The notes: generated from the sequence alone by a model not told the origin. DNA of 64,000 nt from Microbacterium saccharophilum (GCF_007992455.1 NZ_BKAH01000007.1:104445-168444), one strand, 5' to 3'; shown: positions 1 to 9,282, counted from the stretch's first letter. Program-made: numbers and translations.

Positions 1-1
1 C

Positions 2-637
2 ACGCGGGACGAACTCGTGCGCGAGCTCGGTCAACCGCAGCGAGTCCGGATGAACTGCTCCGGAAAGCACGCCGCCATGCTGCTCGCCTGTTCTGCCAAC
101 GGGTGGGACCACACCACCTACCTCGACCCCGCGCATCCGCTGCAGCTGCACATCCGCGAGGTGATCGAGCGGCTGACCGGAGCGAAGCCCGCCGCGACCG
201 CCGTCGACGGGTGCGGCGCACCGGTCTTCGCGATGAGCCTCGCCGCCCTGGCACGGGCGATCCACCGCATCGGATCGTCGTCGGAGCGGTCGCCGTTCGC
301 GCTGCACCGCAGCGCCGGGCAGCTCGTGCGCGCCGTGCGGGAGAACCCGTGGACGATCGACGGCCCCGGCCGGCCGGACACGATCGCGATCGAGCGCCTC
401 GGCGTCTTCGCGAAAGGCGGCGCCGAAGGCGTCATGGTGATGGTGGCCCCGAACGGCGCCACGGTGGCCCTGAAGATCCTCGACGGCAACGGGCGCGCGA
501 CCACCGCCATCGCCCTGGCGCTGCTCGAGCGGGTCGGCGCGCTGCCTGCGGGCGACGTCGCGCAGACCCTGTCGCTACTTCCGCTGTCGGTCACCGGCGG
601 CGGGCAGGACGTCGGGTCCATCCGGCCGACGGTGTAG
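2..637 (+). CDS. L-asparaginase (asparaginase II family), 5'-truncated by window edge
   Basis: The frame is open from base 2 to a TAG stop at 635-637, so only the C-terminal 211 residues are present. The family hydrolyses L-asparagine to aspartate and ammonia in the cytoplasm. Recognisable family segments are NCSGKHAAML near the visible N-terminus, DGCGAPVFAMSL about 50 residues later, and FAKGGAEGVMV in the C-terminal half; these are typical of the asparaginase II (Rhizobium AnsA-like) family rather than the E. coli AnsA/AnsB fold. The alanine dehydrogenase gene follows 32 bases downstream on the same strand, so the two probably share a transcript for amino-acid nitrogen catabolism. The true start cannot be seen. 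Confidence 0.88.
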   Translation, partial: TRDELVRELGQPQRVRMNCSGKHAAMLLACSANGWDHTTYLDPAHPLQLHIREVIERLTGAKPAATAVDGCGAPVFAMSLAALARAIHRIGSSSERSPFALHRSAGQLVRAVRENPWTIDGPGRPDTIAIERLGVFAKGGAEGVMVMVAPNGATVALKILDGNGRATTAIALALLERVGALPAGDVAQTLSLLPLSVTGGGQDVGSIRPTV

Positions 638-669
638 TCGTCCCCACAAGGGTCGCAGAAAGGACGAGC

Positions 670-1785
670 ATGCGGATCTGTGTTCCCACCGAGATCAAGA
701 ACAACGAGTATCGGGTCGCCCTCACGCCCGCCGGCGTGCACGACCTGTCCGCCGCGGGACACGAGGTCTTCGTGCAGCGCGGCGCGGGCCTGGGCTCGTC
801 GATGACCGACGCGGAGTACGAGGACGCCGGCGCCACGCTCCTCGACGATGCGGCCGAGGTGTGGGCGCGCGCGGAGCTCCTGCTGAAGGTGAAGGAGCCG
901 ATCGCGTCGGAGTACGGGTACTTCCGTGACGACCTGGTCCTCTTCACCTACCTGCACCTGGCCGCCGACCGCCCGCTCACCGACCGGCTCGCGGCGGACC
1001 GCGTGACCGCGATCGCGTATGAGACGGTCCAGTCCCCCGGCGGCGGGCTGCCGCTCCTCGCGCCGATGAGCGAGGTCGCGGGGCGGCTCGCGCCGACCGT
1101 CGGTGCGGCGACGCTGCTGCGTTCCGCGGGCGGACTCGGGCTGCTCATGTCGGGTGTCCCGGGGACGCGCCCTGCGACCGTCACCGTCATCGGCGGCGGG
1201 GTCGCCGGCGCGAATGCGGCCGTCATCGCCGTCGGCATGGGCGCCGACGTCACGGTGTTCGACACGAACATCCAGCGCTTGCGCTACCTCGACGACCACT
1301 TCCAGGGACGCATCAAGACGGCCGCGTCGAACCCCCTCGATCTCGACCGCGCCGTCGTCGCCAGCGACCTCGTGATCGGCTCGGTCCTCATCCCGGGGGC
1401 GAAGGCGCCCAAACTCGTCACGAACGACATGGTGGCGCGGATGCGGCCCGGTTCGGTGCTCGTCGACATCGCCGTCGACCAGGGCGGCTGCTTCGAGGAC
1501 ACGCGTCCCACGACCCACGCCGACCCGACGTTCACGGTGCACGGCAGCGTTTTCTACTGCGTCGCCAACATGCCCGGCGCCGTGCCGAACACGTCGACCT
1601 CGGCGCTGACCAACGCGACGCTGCCCTACATCCGCCGGATCGCGGCGCAGGGCTGGCGCGACGCGCTGCGCGCCGACGCGTCGCTGGCCGCCGGGCTCAA
1701 CACCGTCGACGGGGAGGTCGTCAACGCCGGCGTCGCGACGGCGCACGGTCTCCCGCCGCGGTCCCTCGAAGACGCCCTCGCGTGA
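670..1785 (+). CDS. ald: Alanine dehydrogenase
   Basis: NAD-dependent interconversion of L-alanine and pyruvate plus ammonia. The 371-residue length is usual for the family. The ATG at 670 is preceded by an AGAAAGGA ribosome site. Expected catalytic residues are present at canonical numbering: R15 and K75 (KVKEP) for substrate binding, H96 (TYLHLA) and D270 (DIAVDQGG). The Rossmann NAD site is [12 protein letters not shown] at about 173-184. It follows the asparaginase at short spacing, so both products feed free ammonia and amino-acid turnover. A strong hairpin directly after the stop ends the unit. Confidence 0.96.
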   Translation: MRICVPTEIKNNEYRVALTPAGVHDLSAAGHEVFVQRGAGLGSSMTDAEYEDAGATLLDDAAEVWARAELLLKVKEPIASEYGYFRDDLVLFTYLHLAADRPLTDRLAADRVTAIAYETVQSPGGGLPLLAPMSEVAGRLAPTVGAATLLRSAGGLGLLMSGVPGTRPATVTVIGGGVAGANAAVIAVGMGADVTVFDTNIQRLRYLDDHFQGRIKTAASNPLDLDRAVVASDLVIGSVLIPGAKAPKLVTNDMVARMRPGSVLVDIAVDQGGCFEDTRPTTHADPTFTVHGSVFYCVANMPGAVPNTSTSALTNATLPYIRRIAAQGWRDALRADASLAAGLNTVDGEVVNAGVATAHGLPPRSLEDALA

Positions 1786-1790
1786 GGAGG

Positions 1791-1816
1791 CCCCCGCCTG
1801 ATGCGTCAGGCGGGGG
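1791..1816. terminator. Bidirectional terminator hairpin
   Basis: A perfect 10-bp stem (CCCCCGCCTG with CAGGCGGGGG) and a 6-base loop lie between the converging ald and saccharopine-dehydrogenase-like genes. The right arm overlaps the last codons of the minus-strand gene, whose stop is at 1806-1808. There is little T-run, as is common in GC-rich actinobacteria. Confidence 0.75.
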
Positions 1817-3023
1817 TCCTCTCCTGGATCCCCCACGGCGACCCGTACGCGCCGCCGAGAAGGTCGAGGAACGGCCGCGCGTCGAACGCCTCCGGCCCGA
1901 GCACGCCCGCACCCGACCAGACTCCCGTGGCGAGCAGCTCGAGCGCGATCACGGGATTGATGGCGGTCTGCCACACGACGGCCTGCGAGTTGTACTCGCG
2001 CATCGTGTCCTCGTTGTCCACGACGTGGTACAGGTAGGTCGACCGGGGCTGCCCGTCCTTGCCCGTCCCGGTGACCCACACGCCCGCACAGGTCTTGCCG
2101 GTCATCTTGTCGCCGATGGTCGCGGGGTCGGGCAGGCAGGCGGCCACGACGTCGCGGGGTGAGACCTCGACGCCCTTGACCGTCACCTTCTCGGTCCGGT
2201 CCAGCCCTAGTTTGTTGAGTACCTTCAGCACCTCGATGAACTCGTCGCCGAGCCCGTACTTGAACGTGACCCGGCGTGCACCCGTCCAGCGCGGCATGAG
2301 GAGCACCTCCTCATGCTCGACGTTGACGCACTCCACCGGGCCGATGCCCTCCGGGAAGTCGAACACCTCGGGCTCGCTGAAGGGCGCCGTCGTGTACCAG
2401 CCGCGGCCCCGCTCGTAGACGACCGGCGGGTTCAGGCACTCCTCGATGGTCGTCCAGATGGAGAAGGAGGGCGCGAAGTCGTACCCGGCGACGACGAGGT
2501 TCGCGCCGTCGCGCACGCCGAGTTCGTCGATCTCGCTGAACAGCTCGTCCTCCGCGTAGCGGGCGAACACGTCGGACAGGCCCGGCTCGACGCCGATGCC
2601 GACGAGCGCGAGCCGGCCGGCATCCTTCCACTCCTGCTCCTTCGCGAACTGCTCGTCGCCGAGCTTCACGCCGGGCAGCTCGTACGGGCGGTCCGGATGC
2701 CGGCGGGAGAGGCTCATCGCCATGTCGAGGTAGACCACCCCGGCGGCGAAGCAGCCGTCGAAGATCGGCATGACGAAACGCGGGTCGACGGCGTTCAGGA
2801 CATGCGTGGCCCCGTGCTCGGCGATGAGGGCGGCCACCGAGTCCGCACTCGACGCGTCGACCTGCGCCGCGACGAGCCGCGCATCGCCGAGTTCGTCGAC
2901 GAGGGCCTGCGGCCGGGCGGGATCGTAGTCGGCGATGATGAGGCGGTCGAAGAACTCGCGGCGGACGGCGATGCGGGCGGCGGCGGACCCGACGCCGCCG
3001 GCGCCGACGATGAGGATGCGCAT
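1806..3023 (-). CDS. Saccharopine dehydrogenase-like NADP-binding oxidoreductase
   Basis: 405 residues. The N-terminus [16 protein letters not shown] is a glycine-rich Rossmann dinucleotide site, followed by the [13 protein letters not shown] strand-turn usual in saccharopine dehydrogenases. The family acts on the lysine/saccharopine or carboxynorspermidine type of substrate; the actual substrate here is not determinable. Start ATG at 3023 has a GAAGGGAA site just upstream. It lies 44 bases downstream of an APC-type amino-acid permease on the same strand, so the pair probably imports and oxidises an amino acid or polyamine-type compound. The gene ends inside the shared terminator hairpin with ald. 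Confidence 0.85.
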   Translation of the reverse strand: MRILIVGAGGVGSAAARIAVRREFFDRLIIADYDPARPQALVDELGDARLVAAQVDASSADSVAALIAEHGATHVLNAVDPRFVMPIFDGCFAAGVVYLDMAMSLSRRHPDRPYELPGVKLGDEQFAKEQEWKDAGRLALVGIGVEPGLSDVFARYAEDELFSEIDELGVRDGANLVVAGYDFAPSFSIWTTIEECLNPPVVYERGRGWYTTAPFSEPEVFDFPEGIGPVECVNVEHEEVLLMPRWTGARRVTFKYGLGDEFIEVLKVLNKLGLDRTEKVTVKGVEVSPRDVVAACLPDPATIGDKMTGKTCAGVWVTGTGKDGQPRSTYLYHVVDNEDTMREYNSQAVVWQTAINPVIALELLATGVWSGAGVLGPEAFDARPFLDLLGGAYGSPWGIQERTPA

Positions 3024-3067
3024 GGGGATTCCCTTCGGCGATCGGGGAGGCAGGGCGCGGACGGCGG

Positions 3068-4615
3068 TCAGGCGCGGCCGCCGTCGACGGAGCGGACGAA
3101 CTCGCCCGGCTCCTCCGGCACGAGCACGGGCGTCTCGCGGTTCAGGCTCTCACCGCGGAAGAACCGCTTCGAGCGCGGGAAGAAGTACCAGGCGACCATG
3201 AGGACCACGCCCACCAGCAGCGCGCCGATCCCGACGACGAACGTGCTGCCCACGCCGAGGAGGGTGCCGGAGTACCCGTAATCGGGGTCGAGCATGTCGA
3301 TGGCGGACTGGACGAACGCGTACGTCAGCATGAGGGCGCCGAGCAGCGGCAGGATCCCGCGGTAGAGCAGGTTGCGGCCGGACGTGAACAGGTCGCGCCG
3401 GAAGTACCAGACGCACGCGTAGCCCGTGATCGCGTAGTAGAACGCGATCGCGAGCCCCAGCGAGAGGATGGTGTCCTGCAGGATGCTGTCGCTGATCGTC
3501 GTCATCACGACGTAGTAGACGCTCGCGACGATGCCCATGATGAGCGTGGAGAAGGACGGCGTCGCGTACCGCGGATGGACGTCCTTGAACCGCGCCGGCA
3601 ACGCCCGGTACACGCCCATCGCGAGGGTGCCGCGCGCGGTCGGAAGGATCGTCGTCTGGGTCGAGGAGACGGCGGAGATGAGCACCGCCACGACGAGCAC
3701 CCAGCCCCACGGGCCGAGCAGCCCGTCCTTGATGGCGAGGAAGAAGTCGTCGGCGTTCGCCTCGTTGCCGAGTCCCGTCCCGTCCTCCCCCACGCCCGCG
3801 TACATCATCGCGGCGATCGTCACCGAGACGTAGGTGACGAGCAGCAGGAGGCAGGTGAGGACGGCGGCGAGGCCGGGGATGCGCGTGGGGTCCTTCGTCT
3901 CCTCGTTCAGCGCCAGGCAGGTGTCCCAGCCCCAGTAGATGAACAGGGCGAGCAGCACCGCTTCGACGAAGCCGCTCCACTCGCCGAAGGCGAACGGGTT
4001 CAGCCACTCCCAGTCGAACGGGGTCGGATTCGGCGCGGTCCCGGCGAAGAACTGGGTCAGCGCCGCGATCACGAAGACGATGAGCGCCAGGTACTGGATG
4101 GCGAGCAGCACGTTCTGGATGCGCTCGCCGATCTCGACACCCCGCCAGGACACCCACGTCATGGCGGCGATGAAGGCCACCCCGACCAGGACGATGCGCC
4201 AGTCGTTGGGGGCGTCGAACTCCTGCCCGAGGAGCGCCCAGAAGTAGATCGAGGCGATCTGGGCGAGGTTCGCGAGGACGATCATGCCGGCCACCGCGAC
4301 GCCCCACCCGCCCATCCAGCCCACCCACGGCCCGAACGCCTTCGTGCCCCAGGTGAACGTCGTGCCGCAGTCCGGCACATCGTTGTTGAGCTCCCGGTAT
4401 GCGAAGGCGATGAAGAGCATCGGGATGAAGGCGACGATGAAGGCGATGGGTGCTTGCGCGCCGACGGCGAGCACCACCCAGCCGAGGGTCGCGACGAGGG
4501 AGTACACGGGTGCGGTGGAGGCCAGGCCGATGACGGTCGAGCCCCAGAGGCCGAGCGTTCCGGCGGCGAGACCCTTGCCATCACCCCGGGTCAGGTGAAC
4601 AGGCGTGGTAGTCAC
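3068..4615 (-). CDS. APC-superfamily amino acid permease
   Basis: 515 residues, strongly hydrophobic with about 12 membrane segments. The first segment carries GLWGSTVIGLAST, matching the unwound substrate-binding helix 1 of APC-family carriers. The predicted role is proton-coupled uptake of an amino acid or related amine at the cytoplasmic membrane. The GTG start at 4615 is supported by a TAGCGT -10 box exactly seven bases upstream, which would give a leaderless transcript; no Shine-Dalgarno sequence is visible. The downstream gene is the saccharopine-dehydrogenase-like enzyme, suggesting uptake followed by oxidation. The specific substrate is unknown. Confidence 0.88.
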   Translation of the reverse strand: MTTTPVHLTRGDGKGLAAGTLGLWGSTVIGLASTAPVYSLVATLGWVVLAVGAQAPIAFIVAFIPMLFIAFAYRELNNDVPDCGTTFTWGTKAFGPWVGWMGGWGVAVAGMIVLANLAQIASIYFWALLGQEFDAPNDWRIVLVGVAFIAAMTWVSWRGVEIGERIQNVLLAIQYLALIVFVIAALTQFFAGTAPNPTPFDWEWLNPFAFGEWSGFVEAVLLALFIYWGWDTCLALNEETKDPTRIPGLAAVLTCLLLLVTYVSVTIAAMMYAGVGEDGTGLGNEANADDFFLAIKDGLLGPWGWVLVVAVLISAVSSTQTTILPTARGTLAMGVYRALPARFKDVHPRYATPSFSTLIMGIVASVYYVVMTTISDSILQDTILSLGLAIAFYYAITGYACVWYFRRDLFTSGRNLLYRGILPLLGALMLTYAFVQSAIDMLDPDYGYSGTLLGVGSTFVVGIGALLVGVVLMVAWYFFPRSKRFFRGESLNRETPVLVPEEPGEFVRSVDGGRA

Positions 4616-4622
4616 AGTCGTG

Positions 4623-4628
4623 ACGCTA
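4623..4628 (-). promoter_or_regulatory. -10 box of a leaderless promoter (permease)
   Basis: TAGCGT on the minus strand, seven bases before the GTG start at 4615, so transcription would begin at or next to the start codon. No good -35 was found. Confidence 0.5.
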
Positions 4629-4648
4629 GGCCCGGGCGGCCGGGCAGG

Positions 4649-7402
4649 TCAAGGGACGCGCCGCGGGTCGGGGAGCACGACGCGGCGAGGCGGGGCGTCC
4701 GGGTCTCCGCGCACGAGCCACGCCCGCCGCCCGCCGGCGAGCGCGTACGGCGGCAGGTCGCGGCGGCCCGTGACCACCCGGTACTCCGCCGCACATGCGG
4801 CGTCCACGACGAGGTCGGCCTCGGCGCGCGCACGGGCGAGGAGCTGCCATCGTGCGAGCCATTCCTCGGGCGTGCCCCACACGACGGCGCCGGGGCGGAG
4901 CTCGGCGTCGTCCGCCGCCACGTGGGCGATCCGCAGACCGCCGTCGCGCCACAGGGCGAGGGTCGCCCGGGCGCCGGGACCGGTCGGCGCGACGAACGCC
5001 GCGGCACGGCGCCCGGGATGGAGGACCCGCGGGGTGGGGTGCCCGTCGGGCGCGGGCGGATCGGCGGCGAACGCGAACTGCACGAGCTCCCCGCCCAGCC
5101 GGCCTCGTCCCGGTGGCGGATCGGCCAGGAAGCCGGCGGAGTCGCCTCCGGCGGCGACGTGGTCGGCGCGGGAGCCCACGGCGAGGAGCGCCCGGCGCGG
5201 GATCAGCTCGGCGAGCCGGGCGAGCCCGCCGCTCAGCCGCTGCGCCGTCACGACGAGGATCACGCCGCGCGCGCGGCCCGTTCTCGCCACCGCCTCCAGC
5301 CGCTCCAGGACGACCGCAGCGTAGTCGGCCGGGAACCGGGCGAGGAGGGCGTCGGCGTCGTCGACGAGCACGGCGGTGCCGGGTCGGAGGCCCTCGAGAG
5401 CCTCGCTCGCATCCCAGGCCGCCTCGGGGTGGGCCGGGAGCGCGTGCACCTCGGCGACCTGCGCCGCGATGGCCCGCACGATCGCGGTGCGGCCGGAGCC
5501 CGTCCGCCCGATGACGACGAGTCCGGGCTCCCCCGGCGCGAGGCGGACGACCGGCTGCCGCTGCCGTTCCGGCTGATCGGCGACCCCGAGGACGATGCGC
5601 CCGGGCTCCCGCACGGCGTGGAGGGCGATCATCTCCGGCAGCGCCGGCAGCCACGGGCGTCGCGCGCGGGGGCCCGGCGTCCGGGCGACGATGCGCGCGA
5701 CCGTCGCATCGTCGCAGAGCGCGATCCGGAGGCTGCGCGGCAGAGCGTCGCCGGCGGCCCGGACGAGCGCGATGCCCCGCGCGTCGGGGCTGCCGCTCAG
5801 TAGCACGGCCTCGTCCGTCCCGAGCACGGCGCGGGAGTCGCCGGCGTCGGTCACCCGCAGGCTGATCCGCAGCGGGGCGTTGGCCAGCACCGCGTCGCGG
5901 AACACTCCCGCAGCCCGCTGGGAGGCGAGGATGAGGTGGATGCCGAGCGCGCGCCCGCGCGCGGCGATGTCGCCGAAGAGGTCGTGCAGGGCCGGATGGG
6001 CGGCCACGAGCGCCGCGTACTCGTCGACCACGACGACGAGCCGCGCGAGATCGACCTGCGCGATCTCGCGCGCCCCGGCCTCCGCGAGCACCCGCTCGCG
6101 GTGCCGGATCTCGGCGCACAGGCTCTCGACGGCGCGCACGGCGGCCGTCTCGTCGAGATCCGTGAGCACACCGGTGACCTGCGGCAGCGGCAGCAGCGCG
6201 TCGAACGTGCGGCCGCCCTTGAAGTCGACGAGGAGGAACGACACCTGTGCGGGGCCGTGGGCGGCGCACAGGGCGACGATCCAGGAGGTGAGCAGCTCGC
6301 TCTTGCCCGACCCGGTCACGCCGATGACGACCGCGTGGGGGCCGTCCCGCACGAGATCGAGCACGACGGGTCGCCCCGCGATCGTGCCGATCGGCGCGGG
6401 AAGGCGCGTACGGTCGGCCGGCGGGACCTCCTCGATGAGCTCCGCGAGCCCGACGCCGGCCTCGACCGGCGGCGCGCCGGCATCCGCCCGCGCCGCCAGC
6501 AGCAGCGCGAGCCCGCGCGCCTGGGCCGCGGACAGCGACTCGATCCGCACGTCGCGGGTCACCCCGTCATGGTCGAGCACGGCCCGATCGATCCCGGTGA
6601 GGGTGAGCACCGCGGCGCACCGCGGGGGTGTCGGACTGCCGGGGTCGACCCGGACGATCGGGATGTCCGCCGCGGGGGGCAGGGCGCCGACGTCGGCGGG
6701 GACGCACAGGAGCCGCCCCGCGAGGGCGGCGGCGTGCGGCAGGCTCTGCAGCTCCGGTGCACCCTCGCTCTGGAGGCGCACCGCCCCGGACGGCGCACCG
6801 AGGCACGCCTGCAGCGTCAGCGCCCGCACGACGCCGTCCGCGAGAAGGGGCGGACCCACGACGGCGACGCCCGCGTCCACGGGCACGGTGATCGGCGCAT
6901 CGTCCAGCCGGCGAGCGGCCCGCTCCAGCTGACGGGCCGCCGCGCCGCCGTCACCGCCGGTCACGCGCAGCCGGCTGCTCGTCTCGCCGCGGCCGACGAC
7001 GAGGACGTCGCTGCGGCCGGCGACCGGACGCCAGATGTCCTCCGGTGCGACGGCGAATGCCGCGACATCCGGATGCCGGGCCCACAGCGCCGCCCGTTCG
7101 GCGTCGTGGCGCTCCGCCAGAGTCGTCCGCAGCCGTGCGAGCGCCTCCGCGGATTCCCGGGCGGCCCGTCGCCGCTGCCGCCGGGCGCCGCGGCGCGCGT
7201 CGAGCGCCGATGCGCCGGCCAGGACCGGACCGAGCGCCGCGAACCAGAGCGCGAAGGGCGACCCCGTGATGGCCCACAGCAGGACGGCGCCGGCGACCGG
7301 GGCGAGCGCGGACAGCACCGGGAGCGGGGTCCGTGGCGGCGGGGGTGGTGCGGGCGGCAGCGCGAGCGGCCCGTCGAGATCGTCGGGATGCACGAGGCCC
7401 AT
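4649..7402 (-). CDS. EccC-like FtsK/SpoIIIE double-ATPase membrane protein
   Basis: 917 residues. Two membrane segments lie at about 28-66 after a Pro-rich start. A first FtsK/SpoIIIE ATPase domain has Walker A GVTGSGKS (361-368), the DFKGG segment (393-397) and Walker B VVVVDEY (456-462). A second ATPase-like domain has GRTGSGRT (632-639), where the Walker lysine is replaced by arginine, and TAVLVDDADALL (676-687). This layout (N-terminal TM pair, one active and one degenerate ATPase) is that of EccC, the motor of type VII secretion, but with two rather than three ATPase modules. No WXG100 substrate, EccB/D/E or mycosin gene is adjacent. The gene follows a PP2C phosphatase by 58 bases and may share its transcript. 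The DNA-translocase alternative is less likely because no FtsK gamma domain is seen. Confidence 0.82.
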   Translation of the reverse strand: MGLVHPDDLDGPLALPPAPPPPPRTPLPVLSALAPVAGAVLLWAITGSPFALWFAALGPVLAGASALDARRGARRQRRRAARESAEALARLRTTLAERHDAERAALWARHPDVAAFAVAPEDIWRPVAGRSDVLVVGRGETSSRLRVTGGDGGAAARQLERAARRLDDAPITVPVDAGVAVVGPPLLADGVVRALTLQACLGAPSGAVRLQSEGAPELQSLPHAAALAGRLLCVPADVGALPPAADIPIVRVDPGSPTPPRCAAVLTLTGIDRAVLDHDGVTRDVRIESLSAAQARGLALLLAARADAGAPPVEAGVGLAELIEEVPPADRTRLPAPIGTIAGRPVVLDLVRDGPHAVVIGVTGSGKSELLTSWIVALCAAHGPAQVSFLLVDFKGGRTFDALLPLPQVTGVLTDLDETAAVRAVESLCAEIRHRERVLAEAGAREIAQVDLARLVVVVDEYAALVAAHPALHDLFGDIAARGRALGIHLILASQRAAGVFRDAVLANAPLRISLRVTDAGDSRAVLGTDEAVLLSGSPDARGIALVRAAGDALPRSLRIALCDDATVARIVARTPGPRARRPWLPALPEMIALHAVREPGRIVLGVADQPERQRQPVVRLAPGEPGLVVIGRTGSGRTAIVRAIAAQVAEVHALPAHPEAAWDASEALEGLRPGTAVLVDDADALLARFPADYAAVVLERLEAVARTGRARGVILVVTAQRLSGGLARLAELIPRRALLAVGSRADHVAAGGDSAGFLADPPPGRGRLGGELVQFAFAADPPAPDGHPTPRVLHPGRRAAAFVAPTGPGARATLALWRDGGLRIAHVAADDAELRPGAVVWGTPEEWLARWQLLARARAEADLVVDAACAAEYRVVTGRRDLPPYALAGGRRAWLVRGDPDAPPRRVVLPDPRRVP

Positions 7403-7460
7403 CGAATCGCGCCGCGGACCCGCGCGGCGGACCGGACCCGGTTCGGGGGTGGAGGCGGTG

Positions 7461-8249
7461 TCAGTCGGCGACTGGGGAGGAGCCGGTGCGGGCGACGTTC
7501 AGCACGATGATCGTGATGTTGTCGCGGCCGCCGTTCTCCAGCGCCGCCTCGAGCATGGCATCGACGGCGTCGCCCGGATCGGCGTGCTGCAGCAGGAAGT
7601 GCAGGATGCCGTAGTCGGTGAGCTCCTTCGTCAGCCCGTCACTGCAGATGACGAAGCGGTCGCCGTCGACGACCTCGAGCCGGACGTAGTCCGGTACGAC
7701 TCCGTCGCTCGGGCCCACGGCGCGCGTGATGACGTTGCCGTAGGGGTGGTTCTCCGCCTCTTCGGGGCTCAGCCGGCCCGAGGCGATGAGCTCCTGGACG
7801 ACGGAATGGTCGGTCGTGACCTGCGCGAGGCTGTCGTCCCGGAAGAGGTAGACGCGCGAGTCGCCGATGTTGAAGGTGACCCAGGTCGGCTCGGCGTCGG
7901 TGGCGTCGAGGTAGACCCCGGTGACCGTCGTGCCGGTGCCGTCGTCGGTCGCCTCAGGGTGCGACGAGATGTCGGCGACGGCGCGGGAGAGCGCCTTCTC
8001 GATCGTCTTCGGGGTGACAGGTCCCTTGGCGACGACGCCGGCGAGGCGTTCGACAGTGCTCGAGCTGGCGATCTCGCCGCCGATGTGCCCGCCCATGCCG
8101 TCGGCGACGGCGAACAGCGGGTAGCGGGCCAGCACGGCGTCCTGATTGCCGTCACGCCGGCGGCCCTTGTGGGTCACGTCGGCCCACGTGAGCTCGAGCG
8201 AACCGTCCGGAAGGGGAACGGTGTGCGACTCGGTCGCAGGTTCGGGCAC
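7461..8249 (-). CDS. PP2C-type serine/threonine protein phosphatase
   Basis: 262 residues from the chosen GTG at 8249. The PP2C signatures are DGNQDAVLA near residue 33, VADGMGGHIGGE about 15 residues later, FVICSDGLT and GRDNITIIVL at the C-terminus. These acidic residues bind the two metal ions that dephosphorylate phospho-Ser/Thr proteins. An in-frame GTG 39 bases upstream (8288) directly abuts a TAGAGT -10 box (8289-8294), so it would lie before or at the transcription start; the start at 8249 has an AAAAGGG site and is preferred. No TM segment is present. It sits ahead of the EccC-like ATPase, suggesting phospho-control of that machine, but no kinase or FHA protein is in the window. Confidence 0.9.
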   Translation of the reverse strand: MPEPATESHTVPLPDGSLELTWADVTHKGRRRDGNQDAVLARYPLFAVADGMGGHIGGEIASSSTVERLAGVVAKGPVTPKTIEKALSRAVADISSHPEATDDGTGTTVTGVYLDATDAEPTWVTFNIGDSRVYLFRDDSLAQVTTDHSVVQELIASGRLSPEEAENHPYGNVITRAVGPSDGVVPDYVRLEVVDGDRFVICSDGLTKELTDYGILHFLLQHADPGDAVDAMLEAALENGGRDNITIIVLNVARTGSSPVAD

Positions 8250-8373
8250 GCTGACACCCTTTTCTTGGTCGACGGATCGCGTCCTCACACTCTAGTGGAC
8301 GCCGCGCATGGCGGCCCGCCGCCGCTCGACGGCATCCGGGGATTGCCGTGGTGTCCGCGGGAGCCGCACGCGA

Positions 8374-8406
8374 CGGAACCCCCGACCACGCGGATCGGGG
8401 GTTCCG
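8374..8406. terminator. Terminator hairpin
   Basis: A 12-bp perfect stem (CGGAACCCCCGA / TCGGGGGTTCCG) with a 9-base loop, just downstream of the minus-strand Pro-rich membrane protein gene and upstream of the PP2C promoter. It separates the two units. Confidence 0.65.
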
Positions 8407-8418
8407 TGACCAGGTCGA

Positions 8419-9225
8419 TCAGACCCGCGGCGGTGCCGGCGGCTCATCGGCCGGCGGCTCGGCTGCCGGCGGCTCGGCTGCCGGCGGCTCGGCTGCCGGC
8501 GGCTGCGCTGCGGGAGGCGGCGTCACGTCACCGGCGGGCGGCGGCGGCTGATATCCCGCGGGCGGGGCCGGAGGCGGCTGATACCCGGCCGGCGGTGCCG
8601 GCGGCGCCTGGTACCCCGCGGGCGGCGGCGGCGGGGTGTAGCCGGCCGGCGGAGCGGGCGGCGTGTACCCGGCCGGCGGAGCGGACGGGTAGCCTCCGGG
8701 ACCGCCCGGTGCCGCGTAGCCGCCGGCCGGCGCCTGGGCGGGAACGCCCGGCCACACCGTCTGGTCGCGGAGGAACGCGTTCGACGCCCACGGCGCCGGC
8801 GCGATCGCGGTGTTCCACCGCGACTTGTCGAAGGCCAGGATGCCGAGCCACACGGGGGCGAGGAGGATGTACAGGACGACCCAGACGGACTCCTTCTGCA
8901 GCTTCAGCCCGACCCGCCACGCCGCGAGGGCGAGGACGAGGTAGCTCGCGATGGAGATCAGCTGCCCGACGACCGGCAGCCAGCTGAGGAAGATCGACGC
9001 GCCGATGGCGATGAGGATGAGCCACGGGCTCAGGTCGCCCAGCTTCGAGAACACCATGTAGTTGTAGATGGGCACCCATGCGCGCCACTTCCCCTGTACG
9101 CCCGCCTTGTCGAAGATCTTCATGAGGAAGAAGGAGGTGATCACGTACAGCGCCACGGCGAAGACGAAGAAGAGGAAGCCGAGCGCGAGTACGGCTGCGA
9201 TACCCGGACCGTCGTTGTAGTCCAT
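8419..9225 (-). CDS. DUF5684-like membrane protein with Pro-rich repeat tail
   Basis: 268 residues from the ATG at 9225, which has an AAAGGGAC site. The N-terminal half has about four membrane segments, with FFVFAVALYVITSFFLMKIF first and an amphipathic linker WRAWVPIYNYMVF, as in DUF5684 'signal peptidase I-like/large exoprotein-related' membrane proteins. From about residue 160 the chain is a cytoplasmic or surface tail of PPAGY-type repeats followed by EPPAA repeats. Function is unknown. The gene is upstream of PP2C and the EccC-like ATPase but separated from them by a terminator. A longer in-frame extension upstream was rejected because it crosses the promoter region and has no ribosome site. 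Confidence 0.75.
   Translation of the reverse strand: MDYNDGPGIAAVLALGFLFFVFAVALYVITSFFLMKIFDKAGVQGKWRAWVPIYNYMVFSKLGDLSPWLILIAIGASIFLSWLPVVGQLISIASYLVLALAAWRVGLKLQKESVWVVLYILLAPVWLGILAFDKSRWNTAIAPAPWASNAFLRDQTVWPGVPAQAPAGGYAAPGGPGGYPSAPPAGYTPPAPPAGYTPPPPPAGYQAPPAPPAGYQPPPAPPAGYQPPPPAGDVTPPPAAQPPAAEPPAAEPPAAEPPADEPPAPPRV
8441..8515. repeat. 15-bp tandem repeat encoding the EPPAA tail
   Basis: The unit GGCTCGGCTGCCGGC is exactly repeated at 8456-8470, 8471-8485 and 8486-8500 with degenerate flanking copies. On the coding (minus) strand it encodes repeated AEPPA residues, so length variation between strains is likely. Confidence 0.85.
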
Positions 9226-9266
9226 GTCGTCCCTTTCAGAACGTGCGGCATCGCCGCCCGAGGAAT

Positions 9267-9282
9267 CCGGGCGATCGCCCGG
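9267..9282. promoter_or_regulatory. Perfect 16-bp palindrome, possible operator
   Basis: CCGGGCGATCGCCCGG lies in the 166-base divergent region between the DUF5684-like and DUF4282-like genes, downstream of a TACGAT -10-like box (9294-9299, minus strand). It could be an operator or a leader hairpin; no regulator is encoded nearby. Confidence 0.4.

Noticed and set aside
118..2079. Long minus-strand open frame across the asparaginase and ald genes
   Set aside because: A GC-rich shadow frame antisense to two well-supported enzymes; Arg/Gly/Ala-rich with no family motif.
8250..8288. N-terminal extension of the PP2C gene to GTG 8288
   Set aside because: The codon directly abuts the TAGAGT -10 box, so it would precede the transcription start; GTG 8249 has a ribosome site.
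8441..8515. CRISPR-like repeat array
   Set aside because: The 15-bp units are contiguous, lack spacers and encode a regular Pro/Ala/Glu tail.
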